A stretch of 38,926 nt of DNA from an uncultured Bacteroidales bacterium (GCA_946184195.1 CAMHEP010000001.1:1-38926); one strand, 5' to 3'; positions 16,903 through 25,285 are shown, counted from the first letter of the stretch. Made by a program: numbers and translations. Notes: generated from the sequence alone by a model not told the origin.

Positions 16903-18246
16903 ATGCTACCTCTGGATTTTATCGATAGTATGCGGCAGCAACTCGGCAGTGAAGCCGAGCAGCTCTTTCAGGCTCTGGAGACGGAGCCTGTGACGAGTAT
17001 TCGCCTCAATGACAAGCTCGACGTACTGACTTTCGATAACGACACGGACGAGGTGCCGTGGCACCTGGACGGCTACTACTTGAACGGCGAGCGTCCCCAA
17101 TTCACACTCGACCCGCTCATGCATGCCGGAGCATACTATGTGCAGGAGGCGAGTTCGATGTTCCTCGAGCAGGTGTTGGAAAACTATCTCCCCGTCGATA
17201 GTGTGGTGTTGGACCTATGTGCTGCACCGGGTGGTAAGAGTACCCTCATCAGTCAGTATTTAGGGAAAGAGGGCTTGCTCATTAGCAATGAGGTCAATCG
17301 GCAGCGCGTCTTTATCCTCTCGGAGAACATCCAGAAATGGGGGAACGGCAACACCGTAGTGACCCATAACGACGCTGCCACTTTCGGCGAACGATGCGCG
17401 AACCTTTTCGATTGTGTGGTGGTGGATGCTCCCTGTTCGGGGGAGGGCATGTTCCGCAAAGATCATGCTTCCCGCGATGAATGGAGTCTCAAGAATGTGA
17501 AAACGTGCGCGGAGCGACAGCGCAGTATACTCATGGACGTCTGGGACGCGTTGAAGCCCGGAGGATTGCTCATATACTCTACATGCACCTTCAATACTCA
17601 GGAGAACGAGGAGAATGTATTATGGATAGCCGAATGTCTGGGAGCGGAGATATTACCTGTACCTCACGACCCGACATGGAATATTACCGAAGGACAACCC
17701 GGCTATCATTTCTTCCCGCACAAGACGCGTGGTGAAGGTTTCTATATTTGTGTGCTACGCAAGAACGAGGAGCCGTTTGCGCCCTTCAAAGTCAAAGAGG
17801 GCAAGATAAAAGCTCATACTGCTCAACCCGACTATGCCACACAGGTGAAACAATGGTTGATGCATCCCGAAGAGTGGGCACTAAGGCAGAACGACCGTTT
17901 CATGACTGCCTATCCTATGCGTCACAAGACACTCATCGATTACTTGAGCACACAACTGACATGTATCTCTACCGGTTTCGGTATCGGCGAAGAGCGAGGC
18001 AGATACATCGCTCCGCAACATGCACTGAGTATGGCGAAGGATATCAAGAGAGAAGCCTTCCCCAATGTGGCGCTGGATAAAGAACAAGCGCTCCGATACT
18101 TGCGTACAGAAGCACTTATGCTTGACAACGTCCCTATGGGCAGCGTACTGCTCACTTACGAGGGTGTCGCCCTCGGTTTCGCGAAGAATGTCGGGAACCG
18201 CCTGAATAACCTTTACCCGAACGAGTGGCGGATTCGTCACTTGTGA
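16903..18246 (+). CDS. RsmB/NOP2-family RNA m5C methyltransferase (RsmF-like)
   Basis: 447-residue S-adenosylmethionine-dependent RNA cytosine-C5 methyltransferase. The N-terminal part (residues 1-95) is the family's RNA-recognition region. The catalytic domain shows the SAM loop LDLCAAPGGKST (about 104-115), VVDAPCSGEGMFRKD with the release cysteine, and IYSTCTFNTQENE with the nucleophilic cysteine. The C-terminal 150 residues, after the GEGFYICVLRK strand, fit the extra PUA-like domain of RsmF. Modification of 16S rRNA (C1407 in E. coli) is the expected role, but a tRNA target is possible. The last 95 bases overlap the 3' end of the convergent DEAD-box gene. Confidence 0.88.
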   Translation: MLPLDFIDSMRQQLGSEAEQLFQALETEPVTSIRLNDKLDVLTFDNDTDEVPWHLDGYYLNGERPQFTLDPLMHAGAYYVQEASSMFLEQVLENYLPVDSVVLDLCAAPGGKSTLISQYLGKEGLLISNEVNRQRVFILSENIQKWGNGNTVVTHNDAATFGERCANLFDCVVVDAPCSGEGMFRKDHASRDEWSLKNVKTCAERQRSILMDVWDALKPGGLLIYSTCTFNTQENEENVLWIAECLGAEILPVPHDPTWNITEGQPGYHFFPHKTRGEGFYICVLRKNEEPFAPFKVKEGKIKAHTAQPDYATQVKQWLMHPEEWALRQNDRFMTAYPMRHKTLIDYLSTQLTCISTGFGIGEERGRYIAPQHALSMAKDIKREAFPNVALDKEQALRYLRTEALMLDNVPMGSVLLTYEGVALGFAKNVGNRLNNLYPNEWRIRHL

Positions 18247-19390
18247 TAGCAGGACCTTCCCCTAAGTCTGCCGGCAGAGGCAGGCGTTCTATTTTCTTTT
18301 TCAAGAAACGTTCTATTTTCGTGAAGAAACGTCTATCCTCCTCACTGACGAGGGTCACTGCCTCACCTTTGTTTTCCGCACGGGCGGTACGTCCTATCCG
18401 GTGGACGTAATCCTCCGGGTCACGAGGCACATCAAAATTAATGACCAGCGGTATATCGTCTACGTCGATACCACGAGCGACAATGTCTGTAGCAACCAGG
18501 ATATCCACCTTACCATTGCGGAAATCGAGCATCACCTCGTCGCGCTCACGTTGCTCGAGATCGCTATGCATCGGGCGGGCGTCTAAGCCCTTGCGACTAA
18601 GTGAACGGGCAAGGTCCTTCACCCGCTGTTTCTTACCGGCAAAGAGAATGACTTTTTTGAGGTCACGTCCCTCCAACAGGTGTTCCACCATTCCTACTTT
18701 CTGTCCCTCGTACAGGTCGACCGCCATCTGATGAATAGACTCCGGCGGACGGGATATAGCAATCCGTACCTCCTCGGGGTCACGCATGATAGCCTTTGCC
18801 ATGCGGCGTATGTTATCCGGCATCGTGGCAGAGAAAAGTATGGTCTGACGATCCTTTGGCAGTCTTTTGACAATGGTCATGATGTCGTCGTAGAAGCCCA
18901 TGTCGAGCATACGGTCAGCTTCGTCGAGGATAAAATACTTCACACCGGAGAAGTCGATATCGTAGATGTTCATCAGCGAGAGCAATCGTCCCGGTGTTGC
19001 AATAACGATGTCAGCACCGCGTAGCAGTCCATTGGTCTGCGTTCCCCACGCACCGCCGTCATTGCCGCCGTAGACGGGTACGGAAGAGAAGGGCACATAG
19101 TAGCCGAATCCCTCCATCTGCTGGTCGATTTGCTGGGCAAGTTCGCGAGTGGGGGCCATGATGATGGCGTTGAGACGTTCCGAGTCGTGGTTATCGTACT
19201 CCAGATTAGTCAGTAGCGGCAATATATATGCAGCCGTTTTACCCGTGCCGGTCTGTGCACAGGATATCACGTCTTTGCCCTGTAGTATAACGGGGATGGT
19301 TTTTTCCTGAACGGGTGTGCACTCATCGAAGTGCATGTCCCATAATGCATCTAAAACCCCGTCGGATAGTGGTAGTTCGTCAAAAAACAT
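18152..19390 (-). CDS. DEAD-box RNA helicase, RhlE-like
   Basis: 412-residue ATP-dependent RNA helicase. Motifs in order: Q motif TPVQEKTIP (residues 25-33), motif I AQTGTGKT (45-52), PTRELAQQ, TPGR, DEAD in LDEADRMLDMGF, SAT, then in the second RecA domain VATDIVARGIDVDDI and HRIGRTARAENKGEA. The basic, Ser/Gly/Arg-rich tail (about residues 385-412, ending GSRHSSRNRGRHPRK) is typical of RhlE-type helicases that bind rRNA or mRNA. Here most of that tail is encoded antisense to the end of the RsmF-like gene. It is the last gene of the thioredoxin-antiporter-SDR operon, eight bases after the SDR gene. Confidence 0.92.
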   Translation of the reverse strand: MFFDELPLSDGVLDALWDMHFDECTPVQEKTIPVILQGKDVISCAQTGTGKTAAYILPLLTNLEYDNHDSERLNAIIMAPTRELAQQIDQQMEGFGYYVPFSSVPVYGGNDGGAWGTQTNGLLRGADIVIATPGRLLSLMNIYDIDFSGVKYFILDEADRMLDMGFYDDIMTIVKRLPKDRQTILFSATMPDNIRRMAKAIMRDPEEVRIAISRPPESIHQMAVDLYEGQKVGMVEHLLEGRDLKKVILFAGKKQRVKDLARSLSRKGLDARPMHSDLEQRERDEVMLDFRNGKVDILVATDIVARGIDVDDIPLVINFDVPRDPEDYVHRIGRTARAENKGEAVTLVSEEDRRFFTKIERFLKKKIERLPLPADLGEGPAITSDESATRSGKGYSGGSRHSSRNRGRHPRK

Positions 19391-19398
19391 TTACAGTA

Positions 19399-20988
19399 TT
19401 ATTTTTTTTCCCAGCCATCAAATACCTCACTCCCGTAGACATTGTCCTCATGAGGGTCATGTAGCGGGGTCCATATTTGTGCGAAGAAAGGGTTACGCTT
19501 AGCCTCTCTGTCCCACTGCCATGGCTGTGTTTTAGCAATCGGAGCCACTTTCAGTCGACTGATAGTCTGACTATTATATGGCCATGGGAAGCACTCCGGA
19601 CACCAATGTCCCCCCAGTAGGATAAGGCGTGGCGATGCCATGAAACGATGCCCCTCAGCACACTCCCATTCGAGGGGTGTATCCCAGTCGCCGCGTTGCA
19701 TGGTCTTACTCACGCACTTACCGCCACGGAAAGCAGCAGACTGCTGCATATCCTCGAGGGTGAAGTTCTCCATGGCTTTATGTTCATCATAGCCATGGTC
19801 CAAACGTTGAGCCTCTGCGCTGTTGTGCGAGAGGTCCATATGTTTCCAGTCGGGGATAGCACGGTATGCCTCCATGCTGCCGTAATAGGCGGCTATACGC
19901 TTGCATGCCCGTTCTTTGTCCTTGGTACTTTGTCCCTTGGTACTTTGTCTAATCCACCATTGTGTCCCGTGCTCCTTAGACATCGCCATAGCGTACATGG
20001 CGAGTTTCACGATATGCGGGAAGAGTTTGGCTATCTTGGTCTTGCCGGCTAAGCGTATGCCGACGGGAACATCAGGCGACTGAGCCAATTGGCGGAAGTA
20101 GTCCTTTATAGGCACGTTAGCACGGAAGTGGAGGTAGTTCTCCAGCACGTCACCGTCCATATACCACATGCCATGGAAATTGCGTGTGGTGAACCATTTG
20201 GTCTCGAAGATACGTTCGGGCTTGGGACACCCTATAGCATCCAGTAGTAGGCACTCAAACTCATAGTTGGATATACGGTATTGTTCTCCCGAGCCGATGT
20301 TGTAGTATCTGTTCCAGAATTCATCAGGCACCTCATCCCGGCAGACACGTTCAAGCAGTCGTCCGCTATCCTCGACGGTAGCCCACTCGAGCACACCACG
20401 GATGGGAACATGGAACATGATAGGGTCATAGTTCTTGAGGATAGCGGGATAGAGGATGCCTGATTGCCGGAGGCTGACCCAATGTTTGATGGGGGAGCCG
20501 GTAATGAGCCGTTCAGCCCATGCCTTGGTGATACCATAGTGGTCGTAGGCAGAGACGCATATCGGATCGCCGGCACGTCCCCAATGTAGCGGTTCTCGTC
20601 GGTCTCCCATCTGCGCTACCGAACCTATATAGACCACCTTCGGTTGACGGTCATCGGGTTGTGCCAGGACGGCATCACGGACGTACATAGCTGCGGAGAT
20701 ATTCGTACGACAAGTAGCATCGGGGCGATAATCAGCCTGCGGAGAGACCATACCTCCCACGTGCAACACTATATCGCTGCCGGTGACACCCCGCAACACG
20801 TCCTCATAGCGTGTGAGGTCTCCCCATACGAGTTCGAGTTTATCCATGTAGGGAGCCAGTTTCGCCTTGTTCTTTTTGCTTGGACGTGCTAATATCCTGA
20901 GTCGATAGCGGTCAGGGTAGCGTAGAATCTCCTGCACACCTGCCCAACCCATGGTTCCGGTAGCACCGGTCATAAAAACGGTTTTCAT
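19399..20988 (-). CDS. Extended SDR (NAD-dependent epimerase/dehydratase-like) fused to a zinc-ribbon-like domain
   Basis: 529-residue protein. Residues 1 to about 330 form an extended short-chain dehydrogenase/reductase: dinucleotide loop TGATGTMGWAG (7-17), then VYIGSVAQMGD with the catalytic Ser (about 123) and YGITK (151-155), the Tyr-Lys pair. After a repeat-encoded linker (about 346-360, STKGQSTKDKERA) a second part holds WECAEGHRF and GGHWCPEC, with Cys443, His447, Cys463 and Cys466 arranged as in W-C-x3-H...C-x2-C zinc-ribbon domains (the DUF4379 type, as far as I can judge by eye). Substrate is unknown; a sugar- or sterol-like substrate of the SDR family is possible. The gene lies in an operon between the antiporter and the helicase. 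Confidence 0.8.
   Translation of the reverse strand: MKTVFMTGATGTMGWAGVQEILRYPDRYRLRILARPSKKNKAKLAPYMDKLELVWGDLTRYEDVLRGVTGSDIVLHVGGMVSPQADYRPDATCRTNISAAMYVRDAVLAQPDDRQPKVVYIGSVAQMGDRREPLHWGRAGDPICVSAYDHYGITKAWAERLITGSPIKHWVSLRQSGILYPAILKNYDPIMFHVPIRGVLEWATVEDSGRLLERVCRDEVPDEFWNRYYNIGSGEQYRISNYEFECLLLDAIGCPKPERIFETKWFTTRNFHGMWYMDGDVLENYLHFRANVPIKDYFRQLAQSPDVPVGIRLAGKTKIAKLFPHIVKLAMYAMAMSKEHGTQWWIRQSTKGQSTKDKERACKRIAAYYGSMEAYRAIPDWKHMDLSHNSAEAQRLDHGYDEHKAMENFTLEDMQQSAAFRGGKCVSKTMQRGDWDTPLEWECAEGHRFMASPRLILLGGHWCPECFPWPYNSQTISRLKVAPIAKTQPWQWDREAKRNPFFAQIWTPLHDPHEDNVYGSEVFDGWEKK
19914..19950 (-). repeat. Heptamer-based tandem repeat inside the SDR gene
   Basis: On the + strand, CTTTGTCCTTGGTA (19914-19927) and CTTTGTCCCTTGGTA (19928-19942) are followed by CTTTGTCT (19943-19950). 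On the coding strand these are alternating heptamers GGACAAA and GTACCAA. They encode the linker STKGQSTKDKE between the SDR and zinc-ribbon-like parts. The same words reappear at the end of the upstream antiporter gene. Confidence 0.75.
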
Positions 20989-21012
20989 GCTTCAGTCTTG
21001 TTTTCTTCTGTG

Positions 21013-22689
21013 TTATTTACTTCGGTTCTGGGTACTTGGTACTTCGTCCCTTGGTCCTTTGTCCCTTCGTCCCCTCTCCTTTCGTACTTTCTCCAATACT
21101 CTTTTCCATCTGGAGCGGGCAAAGACGCCGGTATGGTGCAGGAGGAGAAGCCCCCAGTGTTCGAGGATATGTTCTTCCTCATCCTCTATCTCCTGAACGA
21201 CCTTACTGGCATTATTATCGCTGATGATGAGCAGCTGGTCACCCACCTGCAACTGGGTGTCTCCCCGAGGCACAAAGAAATTATCTCCTCGTCGAACCAT
21301 GATGACGAGGGTATGCTTGGGTATGACTATATCCATCAGTCTGTCTCCGTTAGCAAGCAGGTTCTCGGTCACCTGACTTTCCCATGCCGATGACTCGACA
21401 TCCTCGGGTAAGTCGATATCGAAGTATACGAGTCTATGCTCTTCTTCGGCGGGCAGGGACAGTTTCAGTTTTCCTGCCAGCCAATTGATGGATGTTCCCT
21501 GTACCAATAGGGAGAGCAGTGTGCAGAAGAATACTACGTTAAACAGGAAACCGGCATGTGGTACATCGTTAGCCATACACAGGATGGCGAAGATGATAGG
21601 CACGGCTCCTTTAAGTCCGACCCATGAGAGGAACAAACGGTCACGCTGGTGAAACTGTTTATTGTAGGGCAGCATGCACAGGATGACTGATAACGGTCGG
21701 GCAAAGAATATCATCACGACTGAGATGAAGATGCCGGACATCCATACTGCCGGACGGAGCAGTTCGTGCGGGTGTACCATGAGACCGAGCATGAGGAACA
21801 TGAGCAGTTGACAAAGCCATGAGAGAGCGTTGAAGAAACTCTTGGTTTGGCGTTTCTTGGTGAACTTGCTATTCCCGATGATGAGTCCTCCTATATAAAC
21901 GGCGAGGTAGGGATTACCTGCCAGATAATAGGTGACGGCGAAGATGAAGATACAGGCGGAGAATACCATGATGGGATAGAGCGCATCATTGGTAAAACGA
22001 GTACGTTTGAGCAGTTCGACCACCACCTTCCCAAAGGCGAATCCGATAACGGCTCCCATGACGAGTTGTACAGCCACAGTCTGGATGATATATACAGCAC
22101 TCACTTTAGCACCTCCTGTCACCACACCGATGAGTGTGACGGTGAGGATATACGCCATGGGATCGTTGGCGCCGGACTCCAGTTCCAACAAGGGGCGCAG
22201 ATTATGTTTGAGTCGCACACCGTTAGTGCGTAATATGGAGAAGACGCTGGCGCTGTCTGTAGAAGACATGGTGGAGGCGATGAGCAGGGCCATCCATATA
22301 CTCAGTCCTGCAGCCGCGTGAAACCATCCTGCGATGAAATAAAGCAGTACCCCTGTGAAAGTAGCCGTGAGGAGTACCCCCAATGTAGCCAACGTGATTC
22401 CCGGAGCCATGACGAGTTGTATATCCGCCATCTTGGTGTCCAGTCCGCCGGAGAAGAGGATGACACAGAGCGAGATGGTACCGATAGCCTGTGCAGCACC
22501 GATGCTGAGAACAGCGGTAGAGCCGTGTGCCGAAGCAAGTGCTCTCCCTAAGCCATCGGGGCCGAAGATCATACCGACAGCAAGGAAAAGCAGCAGGGCC
22601 GGTACGCCCAGACGATAACCAATCTTATCTGTGAAGATGCTGGCAAAGAAGAGCAGGGATAATATGAGCAGCACTAATTCTACTTCCAT
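21013..22689 (-). CDS. CPA1-type K+(Na+)/H+ antiporter with C-terminal TrkA-C domain (NhaP2/CvrA-like)
   Basis: 558-residue inner-membrane antiporter. About 12-13 membrane segments cover residues 1-390, with the ion-binding signatures STDSASVF (Thr144-Asp145) and GANDPMAY (Asn175-Asp176) characteristic of CPA1 exchangers. A cytosolic regulatory TrkA-C (RCK_C) domain at about 440-515 reads DIVIPKHTLVIMVRRGDNFFVPRGDTQLQVGDQLLII. This combination resembles NhaP2/CvrA, which exchange K+ or Na+ for H+. The final 25 or so residues (KERGRRDKGPRDEVPSTQ) come from a heptamer repeat and look like an added polar tail. It sits five bases after the thioredoxin gene. Confidence 0.9.
   Translation of the reverse strand: MEVELVLLILSLLFFASIFTDKIGYRLGVPALLLFLAVGMIFGPDGLGRALASAHGSTAVLSIGAAQAIGTISLCVILFSGGLDTKMADIQLVMAPGITLATLGVLLTATFTGVLLYFIAGWFHAAAGLSIWMALLIASTMSSTDSASVFSILRTNGVRLKHNLRPLLELESGANDPMAYILTVTLIGVVTGGAKVSAVYIIQTVAVQLVMGAVIGFAFGKVVVELLKRTRFTNDALYPIMVFSACIFIFAVTYYLAGNPYLAVYIGGLIIGNSKFTKKRQTKSFFNALSWLCQLLMFLMLGLMVHPHELLRPAVWMSGIFISVVMIFFARPLSVILCMLPYNKQFHQRDRLFLSWVGLKGAVPIIFAILCMANDVPHAGFLFNVVFFCTLLSLLVQGTSINWLAGKLKLSLPAEEEHRLVYFDIDLPEDVESSAWESQVTENLLANGDRLMDIVIPKHTLVIMVRRGDNFFVPRGDTQLQVGDQLLIISDNNASKVVQEIEDEEEHILEHWGLLLLHHTGVFARSRWKRVLEKVRKERGRRDKGPRDEVPSTQNRSK
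21022..21100 (-). repeat. Heptamer-like repeat at the 3' end of the antiporter gene
   Basis: About ten degenerate 7-8-bp units can be read; on the coding (minus) strand they include GGACGAA, GGGACAAA, GGACCAA, GGGACGAA, GTACCAA and GTACCCA. They share words with the repeat at 19914-19950 in the next gene (GGTAC, TTTGTCCCTTGG on the + strand). The antiporter's last residues are translated from it. Confidence 0.7.
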
Positions 22690-22694
22690 CGCTC

Positions 22695-23153
22695 TTACAG
22701 TTTCTTGATGAGAGACTTGGTGTTAGCGGTAGGACGTTTGTTGCCCAATAGGAACTCGTCGATTATCTCGATAATCTTCTCCTTCGGATAGAGCCCTTTG
22801 AGCAGGATAGGCTGTCCGCTTGTAGGGATATAGAGAACCTGTGGTATGCTATTTATTTGGAAGATATAGGCGAGTTCTCTTTCCCGTTCGGTGTCGGCCT
22901 TGTAGAAGAGCACTTTGTCCTTGTACGTCTCACTGAGTTCATCCATGATAGGAGCCAAGCGTTTGCATGGGCCGCACCAGGTGGTGTAGAAATCGATGAC
23001 GACGGGTTTATTACCGAGGAAGTTCCACGTGGAGTCGACGCGATAATTGACTATGGTCCGGCAGAAACTATCCTGCGTGATATACTTTACCTCGCCCTGC
23101 ATGGTAGCAGCTATCACAGCGAGGAGGAAGACTAATACATAACCTTTTTTCAT
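22695..23153 (-). CDS. Exported thioredoxin-fold protein
   Basis: 152 residues with an N-terminal signal peptide (MKKGYVLVFLLAVIAATMQG) and a thioredoxin fold with active site WCGPC (Cys60, Cys63) inside VVIDFYTTWCGPCKRLAPIMDEL, followed by the cis-proline motif SIPQVLY. It should act in the periplasm as a thiol oxidoreductase; whether it reduces, oxidises or isomerises cannot be told. It leads the four-gene operon with antiporter, SDR and helicase, from the promoter in the left arm of the inverted repeat at 23176-23387. Cys31 is an extra cysteine outside the active site. Confidence 0.88.
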   Translation of the reverse strand: MKKGYVLVFLLAVIAATMQGEVKYITQDSFCRTIVNYRVDSTWNFLGNKPVVIDFYTTWCGPCKRLAPIMDELSETYKDKVLFYKADTERERELAYIFQINSIPQVLYIPTSGQPILLKGLYPKEKIIEIIDEFLLGNKRPTANTKSLIKKL

Positions 23154-23175
23154 ACACTAATATCTATTGCGCCTG

Positions 23176-23207
23176 CAAATGTACGACAAATAATCCGAAT
23201 ATGCAAG
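23176..23207 (-). promoter_or_regulatory. Promoter of the thioredoxin-antiporter-SDR-helicase operon
   Basis: Minus strand: CTTG (23204-23207), 20 bases, TACATTTG (23176-23183). The predicted start of transcription is about 15 bases before the ATG at 23153, so the leader is very short. It is nearly identical to the lepA promoter in the opposite arm. Confidence 0.8.
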
Positions 23208-23266
23208 ATTTAGGCTGCAAAAACTACGAAATGCTTGCATTTAGATAAGTTTATGCAGACTAAAGA

Positions 23267-23296
23267 TTGTTGTTCGCACTATCCTGCGAACAACAA
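23267..23296. other. Strong hairpin inside the inverted-repeat element
   Basis: TTGTTGTTCGCA (23267-23278) pairs perfectly with TGCGAACAACAA (23285-23296) around the loop CTATCC. It lies upstream of both divergent promoters, so it is not a leader hairpin for either; a protein-binding or cruciform role is possible. Confidence 0.6.
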
Positions 23297-23355
23297 GTAT
23301 TGAAACGCATTTTCTTTTAGATAAGCAAGCTTTTCACATAAAATTCGTTTCAATC

Positions 23356-23387
23356 CTTGCATATTCGGATTATTTGTAGTACATTTG
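23356..23387 (+). promoter_or_regulatory. lepA promoter
   Basis: CTTG (23356-23359), 20 bases, TACATTTG (23380-23387). Transcription would start near 23394, about 35 bases before the ATG at 23429. This also argues against the in-frame TTG at 23357 as the start of lepA. Confidence 0.8.
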
Positions 23388-23428
23388 TAGCCGATTTTGA
23401 CAATCAGACAATCAATTGTTCTTCGTCT

Positions 23429-25204
23429 ATGGACAAAATACGAAATTTCTGCATCATTGCACATATCGACCACGGCAAGAGTACGCTCGCCGACCGAATG
23501 CTGGAGCTGACCGACACCGTCGACAAGCGCGACATGGAGAATCAGGTACTGGACGATATGGACCTCGAGAAGGAACGCGGTATCACCATCAAGAGTCACG
23601 CCATACAGATGAACCACAAGGGGTTCACCCTCAACCTCATTGACACGCCGGGGCATGTGGACTTCAGCTACGAGGTCAGCCGCAGCATCGCCGCCTGTGA
23701 GGGAGCGCTGCTTGTGGTAGACGCCACCCAGGGTGTTCAGGCGCAGACCATCAGTAACCTCTATATGGCGCTTGACCACGACCTCGAGATTATCCCCGTC
23801 ATGAACAAGTGCGATATGGACTCCGCCATGCCCGACATGGTGGAGGACGAGATAGTCGACCTTTTGGGGTGCCGACGCGAGGAGATACTGCGCTGCTCCG
23901 CCAAGACGGGCGAGGGCGTAGAAGCCATCCTCGACGCTATCATCGACCGTATTCCCGCTCCACAAGGCGACAAAGAGGCGCCCTTGCAGTGCCTTGTCTT
24001 CGACTCCGTATTCAACTCCTTCCGAGGTATCATCGCCTACTTCAAAGTCGTCAACGGCACCATCCGCACGGGTGACCGCGTGCGGTTCTTCAACACCGGC
24101 AAGGAGTACGACGCCGACGAGATAGGCGTGCTCAAGCTCGACATGCAGCCTACACGCGAGCTGTCCGCCGGCAATGTGGGCTATATCATCTCCGGCATCA
24201 AGACATCCACCGAGGTCAAAGTGGGTGACACCATCACTCATGTGGCACGACCCTGCACAAAAGCCATCGACGGTTTCCAAGAAGCCAAACCCATGGTCTT
24301 CGCCGGCGTCTACCCCATCGAGGCGGAGGACTACGAGGACCTGCGTGCCAGCCTTGAGAAACTGCAACTCAACGACGCCAGCCTCACCTTCCAACCCGAG
24401 AGCTCCGTAGCACTCGGTTTCGGCTTCCGATGCGGGTTCCTCGGGTTGCTGCACATGGAGATTATACAGGAGCGGCTGGACCGCGAGTTCGACATGAACG
24501 TCATCACCACCGTCCCCAACGTGAGTTACAAAGTGTACACCAAGGACGGCGGCATGAAGGAGGTACACAACCCCGCCGGCATGCCCGACCTCACGGAGAT
24601 AGACCATATCGAGGAACCCTACATACGTGCCTCTATCATCACCACAAGCAATTACATAGGAAACATCATGACCCTATGCCTCGACAAGCGCGGCGAACTC
24701 GTCAAACAGGAATATATCTCCGGCAACCGCATGGAACTGCTTTTCGATATGCCGCTCGGCGAGATAGTCATCGACTTCTATGACAAACTCAAGTCCATCA
24801 GCAAAGGCTACGCCTCCTTCGATTGGCACCAGAACGGCTTCCGCCCCTCCAACCTCGTCAAACTCGATATTCTCCTCAACGGCGAGCAAGTCGATGCGCT
24901 CTCTACGCTCACACATCGCGACAACGCCGTGGATTTCGGACGACGTATGTGCGAGAAACTCAAGGAACTGCTGCCCCGTCAGCAGTTCGACATAGCCATC
25001 CAAGCTGCCATCGGTGCCAAGATCATCGCCCGTGAGACCGTCAAGCAGGTGCGCAAGGATGTGCTCGCCAAATGCTACGGCGGTGACGTCAGCCGTAAAC
25101 GCAAACTGCTCGAGAAACAGAAACGCGGTAAGAAACGTATGAAACAGATCGGTAACGTCGAAGTGCCCCAGAAAGCCTTCCTCGCCGTGCTTAAATTAGA
25201 TTAA
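23429..25204 (+). CDS. lepA: Elongation factor 4 (LepA)
   Basis: 591-residue translational GTPase. G1 is AHIDHGKST (residues 11-19), the G2 region holds KERGITIKSHAI, G3 is DTPGHVDF and G4 is NKCD. The C-terminal LepA-specific part includes GFRCGFLGLLHMEI and ends KQIGNVEVPQKAFLAVL. LepA binds ribosomes and affects initiation, assembly or elongation under stress. The ATG at 23429 is chosen because MDKIRNFCIIAHIDHGKS matches family N-termini and lies downstream of the promoter. Codon use is strongly C-ending, more so than in its neighbours, which fits high expression. Confidence 0.97.
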   Translation: MDKIRNFCIIAHIDHGKSTLADRMLELTDTVDKRDMENQVLDDMDLEKERGITIKSHAIQMNHKGFTLNLIDTPGHVDFSYEVSRSIAACEGALLVVDATQGVQAQTISNLYMALDHDLEIIPVMNKCDMDSAMPDMVEDEIVDLLGCRREEILRCSAKTGEGVEAILDAIIDRIPAPQGDKEAPLQCLVFDSVFNSFRGIIAYFKVVNGTIRTGDRVRFFNTGKEYDADEIGVLKLDMQPTRELSAGNVGYIISGIKTSTEVKVGDTITHVARPCTKAIDGFQEAKPMVFAGVYPIEAEDYEDLRASLEKLQLNDASLTFQPESSVALGFGFRCGFLGLLHMEIIQERLDREFDMNVITTVPNVSYKVYTKDGGMKEVHNPAGMPDLTEIDHIEEPYIRASIITTSNYIGNIMTLCLDKRGELVKQEYISGNRMELLFDMPLGEIVIDFYDKLKSISKGYASFDWHQNGFRPSNLVKLDILLNGEQVDALSTLTHRDNAVDFGRRMCEKLKELLPRQQFDIAIQAAIGAKIIARETVKQVRKDVLAKCYGGDVSRKRKLLEKQKRGKKRMKQIGNVEVPQKAFLAVLKLD

Positions 25205-25253
25205 CTACTCGTGTGGAAAAATCGGGTGAGATGAGTGCAAAAATAGCCAACCG

Positions 25254-25285
25254 TTTGGATAAATCAACAAAAAACCTTATCTTTG
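25254..25285 (+). promoter_or_regulatory. Promoter of the NhaD-like/DedA pair
   Basis: TTTG (25254-25257), 20 bases, TATCTTTG (25278-25285): a full match to the Bacteroides-type consensus. Start of transcription near 25292, about 33 bases before the ATG at 25325. Confidence 0.85.

Larger units (their letters stand above)
23176..23387. repeat. Intergenic element with 32-bp inverted repeats that form two outward promoters
   Basis: The 32 bases 23176-23207 are the reverse complement of 23356-23387 with a single mismatch. Each arm is a complete promoter pointing outwards, to the thioredoxin operon on the left and lepA on the right. The 148 bases between hold a 12-bp perfect hairpin (23267-23296), a 15-bp inverted repeat with one mismatch (23299-23313 with 23340-23354) and two direct copies of TTTAGATAAG (23239-23248 and near 23315-23324). 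No gene is seen inside. The structure resembles a MITE-like element or an inverted duplication of a promoter. Confidence 0.75.

Noticed and set aside
23176..23387. Invertible phase-variable promoter
   Set aside because: Both arms carry the same outward promoter, so inversion would not switch either gene off, and no invertase gene is adjacent. Kept as a repeat element instead.
23279..24607. 442-codon open frame on the minus strand opposite lepA
   Set aside because: It lies inside a clearly real lepA, has no recognisable motif, and long antisense frames are expected opposite genes with strongly C-ending codons.
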